Below are positions 43,683 through 52,818 of a stretch of DNA of 64,000 nt, one piece after another. How positions within the stretch are numbered: the stretch's first letter is position 1; the number at the start of each line of letters is the position of its first letter. The translations under genes were made by a program, and so were the position numbers. The notes under the pieces were generated by a model. That model was not told where the DNA came from. It ran no database searches and worked only from the letters and a program-made list of their open reading frames with translations. Origin of the DNA: WHUA01 sp964585785. Lineage in GTDB: Bacteria; Pseudomonadota; Alphaproteobacteria; UBA8366. The stretch is taken from positions 1 through 64,000 of the forward strand of contig CAZPFL010000001.1 in the NCBI GenBank assembly GCA_964585785.1, written 5' to 3'.

Positions 43683-44834
43683 TCACGCCAGCGTCTTGCG
43701 GGTCGTCACCCGCGCCAGCAGCATCAACCCCGCCGCCATGACGGCGAGGACGGCCGCATTCGGCAGGATCACGGTCCAGATGTCGCCGGCGAGGAACAGG
43801 GTCTGCAGAAGCGCAACGTAGTATCGCGCCGGCAGGATGTAGGTAATCACCTGGATGGCCGTGGGCATGCTGCGCAGATCGAACAGGAAGCCCGACAGCA
43901 TCATGGCCGGCAGGAAGGTGAGCAGCAGGGCGAGCTGGCTGGCGACGAGCTGGCTCTTGGTCACGGATGAAACGACGAGGCCGATGCCGAGCGCGATGAG
44001 CAGATAGAATGTCGAGACGAGGACGAGGATCCAGATCGAGCCGCGCAGCGGCACATGAAAGAGGAACACGCCGCCGAGAACGCAGAGCGCAAGCCCGATC
44101 AGCCCCATCACGAAATAGGGAACCGTCTTGCCGAGCAGGATTTCGTCGGCATGCACCGGCGTGACGAACAGCGCTTCGAAGGTGCCGCGCTCCCATTCGC
44201 GCGCCACGACCATGGCGGTCATGAAGGCGCCGATCAGCGTCATCACCAGCACGATCAGGCCGGGAACGAGAAAGTAGTGGCTGTCATTTGCCGCGTTGAA
44301 CCAGAGGCGGCTTTGCACGGTGATCGGGCTCGCCGGCAGCACTTCGCCCGCCGCCGTCCGCCGCGCCATCCATTGCGCTACGGCGCCCTGGGCATAGCCT
44401 TGAACGATTCGGGCGGTGTTGGCGTCGGTACCGTGCACGATGACCTGCACGTCGGCGTTCCCAAGCGCGACCTGGCGCGAAAAATCCGGCCGGATGCGAA
44501 CGATGCCGTCCGCCTTGCCCGCCCGCATCATCGCCTCGGCCTCCCGCATCGACCGGACCAGGTGCGCGTTGAAATAGGGCGACAACTCGAAGCCGGCGGC
44601 CAAGGCCCGCGCGCCGGGCGAGGAGTCTTCCAGCGCGATCGCCACCGGCACGTTCTTGACGTCGAGCGACAGGCCGTAGCCGAACAGCAGTACCAGGATC
44701 ACCGGCATGACGATGCCGATCGCGATGCTGCTCGGATCGCGGATGACCTGGTAGCTTTCTTTCCGGATCAGCGCGCCGATGCGCCGGACCTTATTCCTTC
44801 TCCGTGCGTCGGTCCGTGTCGCCGCCTCGGTCAT
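43683..44834 (-). CDS. ABC-2 type exporter permease (YbhS-like)
   Basis: A 383-residue permease homologous to the next gene: RKESYQVIRDPSSIAIG, a first helix VMPVILVLLFGYGLSLDV, a periplasmic domain, and VVAREWERGTFEALFVTPVHADEILLGK (in part). ATG 44834 overlaps the ATPase stop as ATGA, which fixes the start. The two permeases probably form a heterodimer with the double ATPase. Confidence 0.88.
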   Translation of the reverse strand: MTEAATRTDARRRNKVRRIGALIRKESYQVIRDPSSIAIGIVMPVILVLLFGYGLSLDVKNVPVAIALEDSSPGARALAAGFELSPYFNAHLVRSMREAEAMMRAGKADGIVRIRPDFSRQVALGNADVQVIVHGTDANTARIVQGYAQGAVAQWMARRTAAGEVLPASPITVQSRLWFNAANDSHYFLVPGLIVLVMTLIGAFMTAMVVAREWERGTFEALFVTPVHADEILLGKTVPYFVMGLIGLALCVLGGVFLFHVPLRGSIWILVLVSTFYLLIALGIGLVVSSVTKSQLVASQLALLLTFLPAMMLSGFLFDLRSMPTAIQVITYILPARYYVALLQTLFLAGDIWTVILPNAAVLAVMAAGLMLLARVTTRKTLA

Positions 44835-46615
44835 GCCGCGCCTTTCGCATGTGCATTCGCCGCGCTGCTCCGCGCCTCTTCCACGATCGCGATGAAGGCG
44901 TCCTCCATCGTCGCCTCGTGGATCGCGCCCGCCTGCGCGCCGGCGCGGATCTCGGCCGGTGTGCCCTCCGCCAAGAGCCGGCCGGCGTCGAGAATGACCG
45001 CACGGTCGCAGTACTCCGCTTCCTCCATGAAGTGCGTGGTGATGATTACCGTTACGCCCTGCTCGGCCAGCGCGTTGATCCGGCCCCAGAATTCGCGCCG
45101 CGCCATGGGATCGGCGCCGCTCGTCGCTTCGTCGAGAAAGAGGATGTCCGGCTCGTGCAGCAGCGCCGTCGCCATCGCGAGGCGCTGCTTGTAGCCGCCG
45201 GGCAGCTGCGCGCTCGGCAGGCGCGCGAAGGACTTCAGCTCGAACTGCTCCATCGCCCATTCGATGCGATGGCGCCGGCGGCGGCCGCGCAGGCCATACG
45301 CGCTGGCGAAGAATTCCAAGTTTTCGCTGACGCTCAGCTGCCCATAAAGGGAGAATTTCTGCGCCATGTAGCCGATGCGCTGCCGGGCCGATGCGCGCGA
45401 GGTGCGCAGATCGGCGCCGGCGACGCGTAGCGTGCCGCTGGTCGCCGGAAGCAGCCCGCACAGCATGCGGAAAGTTGTCGTCTTGCCGGCGCCGTTCGGT
45501 CCGAGAAGGCCGAAGATCTCACCGCGCCGGACGTCGAAACTGATGTGGTCGACGGCGGTGAAGGCGCCGAAATTGCGGACGAGGTCGCGCACCTGTACCG
45601 CCAGGTCGCCTCCGTTGCCGGCGGGCGGCCGGTCGAGCGTCATGCCGGCGCTGTGCGGCCGTTGGGCATTTGCCCGCAGGAGGAGCATGAAACCGTCCTC
45701 GAAGCGCGGCGGTACGGCTCGAACGTTGCTCGGCGTGAGCGCCGGCTCGCCGGTCGTCACGTCTGTGTCCGCGTCGTTTGGGCGCACGAAGCGGACATGG
45801 CCGGCCTGTGGCACGGCATCGACGATTCCCGGACTCTGCAGCAGGCGGGCCTGCAGGCTGCGCGCGGTCTGTCCGTTCTCCGGCTCTGCCAGATAGCTGC
45901 AGCCCTTCGCCCGCGCGGTGATGTCGGCGGGAGCGCCTTGCGCCAACACCTTGCCGGCGTAGAGCACGACCGTATGGTCGCAACGCTCGGCTTCGTCGAG
46001 GTAGGAGGTGCTGACCAGCACGGTGTGCTTCTCTTCCCGGACGAGGTGAAGGACGATCTCCCAGAGCTCCCGGCGGGAAAGCGGATCGACGCCGACCGTG
46101 GGCTCGTCGAGTAGCAGCATCTCGGGCGAGCGGACCAGCGCGCAGGCCAGTCCGAGCTTCTGCTTCATGCCGCCCGACAGCCGCCCGGCGAGCCGGCTGC
46201 GGAACGGGCCGAGCGCGGTCATCTCCATCAGCCGGGCGTATCGCTGCACCCGGTCCTGCGCGTCGACGCCGTGCATATCGGCGTAGAGGTCGAGGTTCTC
46301 CTGGACGCTGAGATCTTCGTAGAGGCCGAACCGCTGGGGCATGTAGCCGATGCGCTCCTGGACGTCCTGTCGGTGGGCGCCGACGTCGAGACCGGCGACG
46401 GTGAGGTCCCCCTCGTCCGGCGGCATCAGGCCGGCGGCGAGGCGAATGAGCGTCGTCTTGCCCGCGCCGTCGGGCCCGACCAGGGCGGTCAACGTGCCGC
46501 GTCGCGCTTCGAAGGTGATGCCGTCGAGCGCCTGGACGGTCTCGCCCGTCTCGCGCCGGAACGCCTTGCGCACGTTGCGAACGATGAGAGGCGCGCTTCC
46601 GTCGCCGGGGCTCAC
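44831..46615 (-). CDS. ABC exporter ATPase, two fused nucleotide-binding domains (YbhF-like)
   Basis: A 594-residue protein with two ABC ATPase domains. Domain 1: Walker A GPDGAGKTT near residue 50, signature LSGGMKQKLG, Walker B MLLLDEPTVGVD. Domain 2: Walker A GPNGAGKTT near residue 350, a weaker signature LPGGYKQRLA, Walker B ILFLDEATSGAD. The GTG start at 46615 is set by a GTGA overlap with the HlyD stop; upstream codons in the frame read as antisense-like sequence. YbhF of E. coli has the same architecture. Confidence 0.88.
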   Translation of the reverse strand: MSPGDGSAPLIVRNVRKAFRRETGETVQALDGITFEARRGTLTALVGPDGAGKTTLIRLAAGLMPPDEGDLTVAGLDVGAHRQDVQERIGYMPQRFGLYEDLSVQENLDLYADMHGVDAQDRVQRYARLMEMTALGPFRSRLAGRLSGGMKQKLGLACALVRSPEMLLLDEPTVGVDPLSRRELWEIVLHLVREEKHTVLVSTSYLDEAERCDHTVVLYAGKVLAQGAPADITARAKGCSYLAEPENGQTARSLQARLLQSPGIVDAVPQAGHVRFVRPNDADTDVTTGEPALTPSNVRAVPPRFEDGFMLLLRANAQRPHSAGMTLDRPPAGNGGDLAVQVRDLVRNFGAFTAVDHISFDVRRGEIFGLLGPNGAGKTTTFRMLCGLLPATSGTLRVAGADLRTSRASARQRIGYMAQKFSLYGQLSVSENLEFFASAYGLRGRRRRHRIEWAMEQFELKSFARLPSAQLPGGYKQRLAMATALLHEPDILFLDEATSGADPMARREFWGRINALAEQGVTVIITTHFMEEAEYCDRAVILDAGRLLAEGTPAEIRAGAQAGAIHEATMEDAFIAIVEEARSSAANAHAKGAA

Positions 46616-47622
46616 GGCTTCGTTCCTGCCGGCGCCGCTTCGCCGGTCCCCAGCGTCACGGTGGCCGGCATGCCGAGCCGCAGCGCGTCCGACGGGTCCT
46701 TGACGAACACGCGAACCTCGTAGACGAGGCTGGTTCGCAGCGCCTCGGTCTGGACCGTCTTTGGCGTGAACTCGGCGACCGGCGAAATGAACCCGACCCA
46801 TCCGTCGAAGTGACGGCCCGGTAAACCGTCCACCGTGACGGTCGCCTTCATGCCGGGACGAACCCGCGCGAGGTCGGACTCCGAGACATAGGCGCGGACC
46901 CATTTCGGGTCCGTGATCGCGAGCGAAAAGACCGGCCGCTGCGGCGAAGCCATTTCACCAGGCTCCATCAGGCGCGAGCGGATGGTGCCGTTCGTCGGGG
47001 CGACGAGCGTGGCGTCGGCAAGCTGCTGGTGCAGATACGCCAGCTGCGCCTCGTTTGCGCGCAGCTGGGCTTCGCCCTGGGCGATGTCCTCGACGCGCGG
47101 TCCCGCGACCGAGAGATCGAGCGCCTTTTGTGTCGCCTCGACCTTCGCGTCCGCCATTTCCATGGCGGCCTTGGCGGCGTCCGCGTCCTGCTGGCTGGCG
47201 AAGGATCGCCCGACGAGCGCCTTCTTGCGATCGTATTGCCGGCGGGCGTTGACCGCGTCGGCCTTGGCGGAATCGAGATTCGCCCGCGCCTGGGCGATTT
47301 CCTCCGGGCGGCTACCGTGGTGCAGCCGGTCGACGACCGCCTGCTGCGCGGCGACCTGGGCTTCGGCCTGGGCGACTTGTGGCTTAAGGCGGCTCGTGTC
47401 CAGCCGCGCCAGGGTCTGGCCCTGATGGACCCGGTCGCCCTCCTGCGCCAGGACGGCGGCGATCCGCCCGTCATCGTTGAAGGCGAGGGCGGCCTGCCGA
47501 AGGTCGACGTTGCCGTAGAGCGTCAACGCCTGGGACGCGCCGTCGCGGTGCATGAGCCAAAAGGTCAGGCCCGCCGCCGCGCCCATGACGACAACAATTC
47601 CAATCAGCAACCGGCGTCGCAT
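46612..47622 (-). CDS. HlyD-family membrane fusion protein (YbhG-like)
   Basis: A 336-residue periplasmic adaptor: an N-terminal signal anchor (LLIGIVVVMGAAAGLTFWLM), the biotinyl-lipoyl half GDRVHQGQTLARLD, a long alanine/glutamine-rich coiled-coil hairpin (about residues 75-205), and a C-terminal beta-barrel. It links the inner-membrane ABC exporter to an outer-membrane channel, not encoded here. First gene of the operon, divergent from the TetR gene with a palindromic operator between. Confidence 0.88.
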   Translation of the reverse strand: MRRRLLIGIVVVMGAAAGLTFWLMHRDGASQALTLYGNVDLRQAALAFNDDGRIAAVLAQEGDRVHQGQTLARLDTSRLKPQVAQAEAQVAAQQAVVDRLHHGSRPEEIAQARANLDSAKADAVNARRQYDRKKALVGRSFASQQDADAAKAAMEMADAKVEATQKALDLSVAGPRVEDIAQGEAQLRANEAQLAYLHQQLADATLVAPTNGTIRSRLMEPGEMASPQRPVFSLAITDPKWVRAYVSESDLARVRPGMKATVTVDGLPGRHFDGWVGFISPVAEFTPKTVQTEALRTSLVYEVRVFVKDPSDALRLGMPATVTLGTGEAAPAGTKP

Positions 47623-47671
47623 GCTTCACCTATTTTGCGCACACGATATGCCCGCGCCAGCCCATAGTCAA

Positions 47672-47698
47672 ATTCAAATTTTAATTTAGAATTTGAAT
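47672..47698. promoter_or_regulatory. Palindromic operator between exporter operon and TetR gene
   Basis: Perfect 9-bp arms ATTCAAATT (47672-47680) and AATTTGAAT (47690-47698) with a 9-base spacer, within an AT-rich patch of otherwise GC-rich DNA. It sits 49 bases from the HlyD start and 31 bases from the TetR start, so one bound dimer could repress both genes. Confidence 0.7.
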
Positions 47699-47729
47699 AT
47701 AATCGAGAAGCCTAGTATTCTGCCTGTTT

Positions 47730-48422
47730 ATGGGAAAGCGTGTGACAATGCGAAGTGCGGGCGTCATGCCGCAAAGGCGCGAACAGGACCGCGCGGACGC
47801 GAAGGCCCGCGTGCTGCTCGAGGCCGCGGGCGCCGTCTTTGCCGAAAAGGGCTTTGCCGGCGCGACGGGGAAGGAGATCTGCGCGCGGGCCGAGGTCAAC
47901 GCGGCCGCGGTGAACTATTATTTCGGCGGCATCGACGGCTTGTACGCGGCGGTGCTGCAGGATGCGCACGACCGGCTCCTGAGCTATCAGGCGGTCAGCG
48001 ACGCTGTCGCCGGCCAGTCCGATCCCGAAAGCAAGCTGCGCGCGCTGATCGGGCTGATCGTGCGCACGCTGACCGGCCCCGCCTCGTCGTCATGGATGAT
48101 GCGCGTCCTCGGGCGCGAGTTCCTGTCGCCATCGCCGGCGATGGAGGCGTTGCGGCGGCGGGAACTGCCACGCAAGGCGAAGATCATCCAGAGTATCGTC
48201 AGCGGCGTGATGGGCCTGCCCGAAGATCATCCTGCCGTGGCGCGAGGCTGCATCACCGTGATGGCGCCTTGCATCATGTTGCTGGTGGCGGACCGCAGGG
48301 CGCTAAAGCTGGCCTTTCCCCAACTGGGGCTCGGCGCGGAGGATGCGGACGCAATCGTCCAGCATATGGTCCGCCATGCGATCGCGGGCCTGACCGCCGT
48401 CAGTCGCTCCCTGCGGGAATAA
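47730..48422 (+). CDS. TetR/AcrR-family regulator (CecR-like)
   Basis: A 230-residue regulator. The N-terminal helix-turn-helix spans about residues 22-68 (LLEAAGAVFAEKGFAGATGKEI in part, then VNAAAVNYYFGGIDGLYAAV). The C-terminal ligand domain contains SSWMMRVLGREFLSPSPAME (in part) and resembles E. coli CecR, which represses the ybhGFSR exporter. Adjacent and divergent to a YbhGFSR-like operon, it is most likely its repressor and self-repressor. An inner ATG at 47748 (MRSAG) is possible. Confidence 0.88.
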   Translation: MGKRVTMRSAGVMPQRREQDRADAKARVLLEAAGAVFAEKGFAGATGKEICARAEVNAAAVNYYFGGIDGLYAAVLQDAHDRLLSYQAVSDAVAGQSDPESKLRALIGLIVRTLTGPASSSWMMRVLGREFLSPSPAMEALRRRELPRKAKIIQSIVSGVMGLPEDHPAVARGCITVMAPCIMLLVADRRALKLAFPQLGLGAEDADAIVQHMVRHAIAGLTAVSRSLRE

Positions 48423-48577
48423 TCGGGAACGGGTGCGTCGAGATGGCGCACCGGTCCATTTTTCGTTCCCGGTACGGTTGCCGAAAGGCCTGGAAGCGGC
48501 CATTTGTGGCCGCGGGCCGGCAGTTATCACCCTTTTCGGAAACAGAATGGAACGGTCGCAATACGTCGTAGGATGTA

Positions 48578-48606
48578 TTGCAATTGAGGATAAGTCGCAG
48601 TACGAT
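48578..48606 (+). promoter_or_regulatory. Promoter candidate for the ftr operon
   Basis: TTGCAA (48578-48583), a 17-base spacer and TACGAT (48601-48606), upstream of the ftrB-like gene. Just before it AATAC...GTATT (48560-48579) forms a short inverted repeat. An iron-responsive operator is expected here, but I do not see a clear Fur or Irr box. Confidence 0.35.
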
Positions 48607-48668
48607 CCGCAGCCAATTGGAGACGGACCGTGAGTCCGTGTGCCGACACTGGGGAATTGATCCAAGAT

Positions 48669-49010
48669 ATGCATTTGATTTATCGGGTAGTCTTTGTCGT
48701 GTTTGCACTGGGATATGGGTCGATCCTTCCGGCCGCGGCGGCTGATACTGTTTCCTTTCAGCTCGTGATCAAGAACCACCGCTTCGAGCCGTCGGAGCTG
48801 CAAGTGCCTGCCGGCAAGCGCGTGGAGCTGGTGATCGAGAACCGCGACCCGACGCCGGAAGAGTTCGAGAGCCACGATCTGCGGCGCGAAAAAGTGATCC
48901 CGGGCAACAGCAAGGCCTCGGTCTGGGTTGGGCCGTTGCCGGCCGGGGAGTATGGTTTTTACGGCGAGTTTAACCGGGCGACGGCTAAGGGTAAGCTGAT
49001 CGCGAAGTGA
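48669..49010 (+). CDS. Cupredoxin-domain periplasmic protein (FtrB-like)
   Basis: A 113-residue exported protein: a signal peptide (LIYRVVFVVFALGYG ... PAAAA, cleavage near residue 23) and a small cupredoxin domain (FQLVIKNHRFEPSELQVPAG in part, VELVIENRD, FYGEF). Neighbours match the FtrABCD ferrous-iron system, in which FtrB is a copper-binding oxidase of Fe(II). The canonical C-x-H/M copper ligands are not all obvious, so copper binding is unproven. ATG 48669 is chosen because the signal peptide begins there; the frame is open to 48630. Confidence 0.75.
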   Translation: MHLIYRVVFVVFALGYGSILPAAAADTVSFQLVIKNHRFEPSELQVPAGKRVELVIENRDPTPEEFESHDLRREKVIPGNSKASVWVGPLPAGEYGFYGEFNRATAKGKLIAK

Positions 49011-49017
49011 GGTTGGG

Positions 49018-49857
49018 ATGATGGGAGCGGCGCTGATCGTTTTTCGCGAGGTCCTGGAGGCCGCGCTGATCGTTGCCATCGTCATGGGCGCGACGCGCGG
49101 CGTCGCCGCGCGCGGCCGCTGGGTCGCCGGCGGCATTGCCGCGGGATTGCTTGGCGCGGCCGTCGTCGCGGTGTTTGCCGGGTCGATCGCCGGCGCGCTC
49201 AGCGGACGCGGGCAGGAGGTGCTCAACGCTGGCGTTCTGCTTGCCGCCGTCGCGATGCTGGCCTGGCACAATGTCTGGATGAGCAGTCATGGCCGAGAGC
49301 TTGCACAGCGTATGCGGGCGGTTGGCCACGATGTCAGCGTCGGCACGCGCCCGCTCTCCGCGCTCGCGCTCGTCACGATGTTCGCCGTGCTGCGCGAGGG
49401 CTCGGAAACCGTCCTGTTCCTGTACGGCATCGCCTCCGGCGGCGCCGGTGCGACAGGCTTGTTTGTGGGCGGCCTGATGGGCGTTGCGGGCGGCGTTGCC
49501 GTCGGCTGGCTGCTCTATCGCGGCTTGCTGGCGATCCCGCTCGGCCGCTTCATGTCGGTCATCGGCTGGATGGTGCTCTTGCTTGCCGCGGGCCTCGCCG
49601 CGAGCGCCGCCGGCTTCCTGAATCAAGCCGGGCTGGTGCCGGCGCTCGGCATGCGCCTGTGGGACAGCTCGTGGATCCTCGACCAGCGGAGCTGGCTCGG
49701 GACGCTGCTGCACATCTTGGTCGGCTATAACGACGGGCCGATGGGCGTTCAGGTAATCTTTTATGTCGTCACCCTTCTCGTGATCGGCACGCTGATGTGG
49801 TTTTCGCGGCGTGGCGCCGGCGCGCGGCCGCGCCCCGCCGGACAGGCCGCGGAATGA
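49018..49857 (+). CDS. FTR1-family iron permease (FtrC/EfeU-like)
   Basis: A 279-residue membrane protein with about seven helices. The iron-binding REXXE motifs are REVLE (residues 10-14, in helix 1) and REGSE (126-130, in helix 4). It transports ferric iron produced by oxidation of Fe(II) at the outer face. It starts 7 bases after the cupredoxin gene and overlaps the polyferredoxin gene as ATGA, so the operon is tightly coupled. Confidence 0.92.
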   Translation: MMGAALIVFREVLEAALIVAIVMGATRGVAARGRWVAGGIAAGLLGAAVVAVFAGSIAGALSGRGQEVLNAGVLLAAVAMLAWHNVWMSSHGRELAQRMRAVGHDVSVGTRPLSALALVTMFAVLREGSETVLFLYGIASGGAGATGLFVGGLMGVAGGVAVGWLLYRGLLAIPLGRFMSVIGWMVLLLAAGLAASAAGFLNQAGLVPALGMRLWDSSWILDQRSWLGTLLHILVGYNDGPMGVQVIFYVVTLLVIGTLMWFSRRGAGARPRPAGQAAE

Positions 49858-51248
49858 TCGACGGCGCCGGTATCGCTGCGCCGGTCGTTGCCGGCCCGGT
49901 TCGTGGTCCCGTGTCGCGGCGAGTCGAGCGGCTGGCCGTCCGGTTTCGCCCGATCTTCCCCTGGATTCACCTTTCCATGTTCGTGTTTTTCCTCGGCCTG
50001 ATCGCCGCGCCCGCGATCTGGCCGGATGGAGCCCTGGCGCATCGCCTTTCGGGGATGGCGAACTGGCTGATCTGGGGTCTGTGGTTTCCGCTGGTGTTTC
50101 TGTCGGTGATTTTCGCCGGGCGGAGCTGGTGCGGCATGCTCTGCCCCATGGGCGCCGCGTCGGAGTGGCTCAATCGGTTCGGACCGAAGCGGCCGGTGCC
50201 CGACTGGCTACGTTGGGAAGGAACGCCGATCGTCAGCTTCCTTTTCATCACCATCCTCGGCCAGACGGTCGGCGTGCGCGACTATCCGGGCGCCATCCTG
50301 GAAGTCTTCGGCATGACCCTCGCGGCGGCGCTGATCATCGGCTTCCTGTATGGCCGCGGCCGGGAAAAGCGCGCCTGGTGCCGCCATGTCTGTCCGATCG
50401 GCCTGCTGCTCGGCGTGTTCTCGCGCCTCGGCATGGTCGATGTGGTGCCGAAACGGCCGAACGAGGGCAGCGACAAATACACCGAGCGCGGGCTTTGCCC
50501 GACGATGATCGACCTCAAGCACAAGACCGAAAGCCGCCATTGCGTGATGTGCATGCGCTGTGTCCAGCCTGAGCGGCGCGGCGGACTGGCGCTGCGATTG
50601 CGCGCGCCGGGGGCCGAGGTCGCCGACATCCAGAATCATCACCCGTCCGCGTCCGAGGTGTGCTTTCTGCTGCTCGGCACCGGCGTCTCGCTCGGCGGCT
50701 TTCTCTGGCTCGTCCTGCCGCAGTATCAGTGGCTGCGCCAGACGTTCGGCGTCTGGGCAATCGACCATGGCTGGAACTGGATCGGCATGCCGGGGCCGTC
50801 CTGGCTGATGGTGGTGCATCCGGAGGCGCGCGAGGTCTTCGTCTGGCTGGATTTTCTGCTCATAGTCGGCTGGATGGTCGGCATCATGCTCGCCTTCGCC
50901 GCGCTTTTGCTCGCGATCAATGCGCTGGCGGCCTGGCTCGCCGGTCGCTTCGGCGCGCCGGGCGGCTTTGCGTCGCGATTGGTGGCGGTGAGCTATCAGG
51001 TCACGCCGCCGGCGATGATCTCGCTGTTGCTCGGGCTCGGCGGCGGCCTGTTCTCCCTGCTGCCGCATGACGCCGCGGCGGCGTTGAAGATTGCGCTGCT
51101 CGCGGGGTCCGTTGTCTGGGGCGGCTGGCTCGGCTGGCGTATCCTCGGCCGGATGGGGCTCGCGCCGCGCCATGCGGCCGCGGCGCTTCTTCCCGGTATC
51201 GTCGGCAGCATCGTTGTCGCGCTCGCCTGGTGGCCCGCCGTGGTCTGA
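49854..51248 (+). CDS. Membrane polyferredoxin (FtrD-like)
   Basis: A 464-residue membrane protein of the NapH/FtrD group. Several helices are interspersed with cysteine motifs: WCGMLCPMGAASEW, WCRHVCPIGLLLG, and a ferredoxin-like CPTMID ... HCVMCMRCVQP cluster near residue 235. In FtrABCD it is thought to return electrons from the oxidised iron or permease side to the cytoplasm. The start is set by the ATGA overlap with ftrC. Confidence 0.87.
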   Translation: MIDGAGIAAPVVAGPVRGPVSRRVERLAVRFRPIFPWIHLSMFVFFLGLIAAPAIWPDGALAHRLSGMANWLIWGLWFPLVFLSVIFAGRSWCGMLCPMGAASEWLNRFGPKRPVPDWLRWEGTPIVSFLFITILGQTVGVRDYPGAILEVFGMTLAAALIIGFLYGRGREKRAWCRHVCPIGLLLGVFSRLGMVDVVPKRPNEGSDKYTERGLCPTMIDLKHKTESRHCVMCMRCVQPERRGGLALRLRAPGAEVADIQNHHPSASEVCFLLLGTGVSLGGFLWLVLPQYQWLRQTFGVWAIDHGWNWIGMPGPSWLMVVHPEAREVFVWLDFLLIVGWMVGIMLAFAALLLAINALAAWLAGRFGAPGGFASRLVAVSYQVTPPAMISLLLGLGGGLFSLLPHDAAAALKIALLAGSVVWGGWLGWRILGRMGLAPRHAAAALLPGIVGSIVVALAWWPAVV

Positions 51249-51324
51249 GGCTGATTTTTTTTGCCAACAATCTGCGATTTCTTCGCAATTGCATAAGAAC
51301 ATGAGAATGAAAAGGAGAAAGATC

Positions 51325-51870
51325 ATGGGGATAAGGGCAGATTGGAAAGCGGTTCTAGTCGCCATGGCGCTGGCCCTGCTGCAGCCCGCATTCGGTGCCG
51401 CCGCGGCCGAAATAACCATCGGTAAGCCGTTCGAGAAGAACGGCATGGAGGTCGGCGCCGTCTACCTGCAGCCGGTGGTTATGGAGCCGATGATGCCCGG
51501 CATGATGGCCGTCACGGACGTTCACCTCGAAGCGGACATCCATGCCCAGAAGGGCAACAAGAACGGCTTCGGTCCCGGCGACTGGGTGCCCTATCTCGGC
51601 ATCACCTATCGCCTGCAGAAGATCGGCAGCGATTGGGAGACGTTCGGCGCCTTCATGCCGATGGTCGCGAATGACGGGCCGCATTACGGCGCCAATGTGA
51701 AGCTGAACGGTCCGGGCAAGTACCGGCTGACCTACCACATCTTGCCGCCGGTCTATCAGGGCTTCTACCGCCATACCGACAAGGAGACGGGTGTCGCCGC
51801 CTGGTGGGCGCCCTTCGATGTGAGCTGGGATTTCGTCTTTACGGGAGTCGGCAAGAAAGGCGGCTATTGA
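51325..51870 (+). CDS. P19/FtrA-family periplasmic iron-binding protein
   Basis: A 181-residue secreted protein: a signal peptide (VLVAMALALLQPAFGAAAA), then the P19/Tp34 domain with VYLQPVVMEPMMPGMM, VHLEADIHAQKGNKNGFGPG (in part) and GPHYGANVKL. Met and His residues of these stretches supply the iron/copper site. AGGAG lies 7 bases before ATG 51325. It is the fourth component of the ferrous uptake system, here placed last instead of first as in Brucella or Bordetella. Confidence 0.88.
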   Translation: MGIRADWKAVLVAMALALLQPAFGAAAAEITIGKPFEKNGMEVGAVYLQPVVMEPMMPGMMAVTDVHLEADIHAQKGNKNGFGPGDWVPYLGITYRLQKIGSDWETFGAFMPMVANDGPHYGANVKLNGPGKYRLTYHILPPVYQGFYRHTDKETGVAAWWAPFDVSWDFVFTGVGKKGGY

Positions 51871-51903
51871 TCGAGGCTGCCCGACGCCACCGAGCGTGCC
51901 TTT

Positions 51904-51935
51904 GCGGGAGAGGCCCGGCCGCGGGCTTCTCCCGC
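51904..51935 (+). terminator. Strong stem-loop after the ftr operon
   Basis: A 14-bp stem, GCGGGAGAGGCCCG / CGGGCTTCTCCCGC with one G-T wobble, and a GCCG loop. It lies 33 bases past the ftrA stop and before the convergent phosphatase gene. There is no T-run, so a bidirectional or Rho-assisted terminator is likely. Confidence 0.6.
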
Positions 51936-51988
51936 TTGCATCGGCCGGGGAGAGCGCGCTCTGCGATGCGGTTCAACGAGTCTGTGAT

Positions 51989-52579
51989 CTACGGTCGGGC
52001 ACCGTCGCCGGGCACGGCGCCCACGATCTCGCAAACGCAGCCGCCATGGAACACGAGGCGGTTCCAGCAACCCGTCGGCTGCGGAATCTCCGCGCCGGCG
52101 TCGCGCCGCGGGTCGCAATAGGCTTGGATCAATGCCTTGTTGACGGCGTCGTGTCCGACAACCACGACGCTTTCATTCCGCGAATCCCCGACAAGACTGT
52201 CGAGCGCCGCTATGACGCGACGCTCGAACGCGGCCCGCGCCTCGACCTCTGCCGCCGGCGCGCCGTCGACCGATCCGTAACGCGCCTCCAGCTCTGCCTG
52301 GGGCTTGCCAGACCAAGGGCCGTAGTCACGATCGGCGAAGGCGGGTTCCGCGGTCACGGTCAGACCATGCGGTTCCGCGATCGCCCGCGCGGTCTCAAAA
52401 GATCGCTCGAGCGGGCTGGAAACCACCTTGTCCAAAGCGACGGACGCGAAGAGCGTGCCGAGACGCAACGCCTCGGATAAACCGACAGCGTCGAGCGGCG
52501 CGTCGATCCGGCCGCGCAATAGCCCACTCGCGTTGAGAGCGGTCCGTCCGTGCCGGACCAGAAAAACGGTCGTCGCCAT
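51989..52579 (-). CDS. Histidine phosphatase family protein
   Basis: A 196-residue phosphoglycerate-mutase-like phosphatase. The catalytic RHG motif is FLVRHGRTALN at residues 6-16, with SSPLERSFETA and the second histidine in VVVGHDAVNK. Substrates range from sugar phosphates to cobalamin intermediates; a CobC-like role cannot be excluded. ATG 52579 is chosen because the RHG strand begins directly after it. Confidence 0.85.
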   Translation of the reverse strand: MATTVFLVRHGRTALNASGLLRGRIDAPLDAVGLSEALRLGTLFASVALDKVVSSPLERSFETARAIAEPHGLTVTAEPAFADRDYGPWSGKPQAELEARYGSVDGAPAAEVEARAAFERRVIAALDSLVGDSRNESVVVVGHDAVNKALIQAYCDPRRDAGAEIPQPTGCWNRLVFHGGCVCEIVGAVPGDGARP

Positions 52580-52818
52580 GCGCAAGGGTCCTGCTGCGCG
52601 ATCATGCCTCGAGCGTTTTGCATTATTGCGCTCGCGGCGGCGCAACGCATCCCCAAAGCCGAAGCCGGCGTAACGCGGTGTGTGGATGCCCGCGTCGCCT
52701 GATGTGGGGCCGGCAAGGCTTGAACGAGATCAACGCGCTGTGGCGAAACATGCCTTACCGGTTCCGTTTCGGGGGGCTACAGTGCCGCTTCGGCCGGGCA
52801 GGCCAGAGAGGGACGTTG

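Noticed and set aside
48540..48610. Fur or Irr box ahead of the ftr operon
   Set aside because: Only a short 5-bp-arm inverted repeat is present; it does not match the consensus of either regulator well enough to claim.
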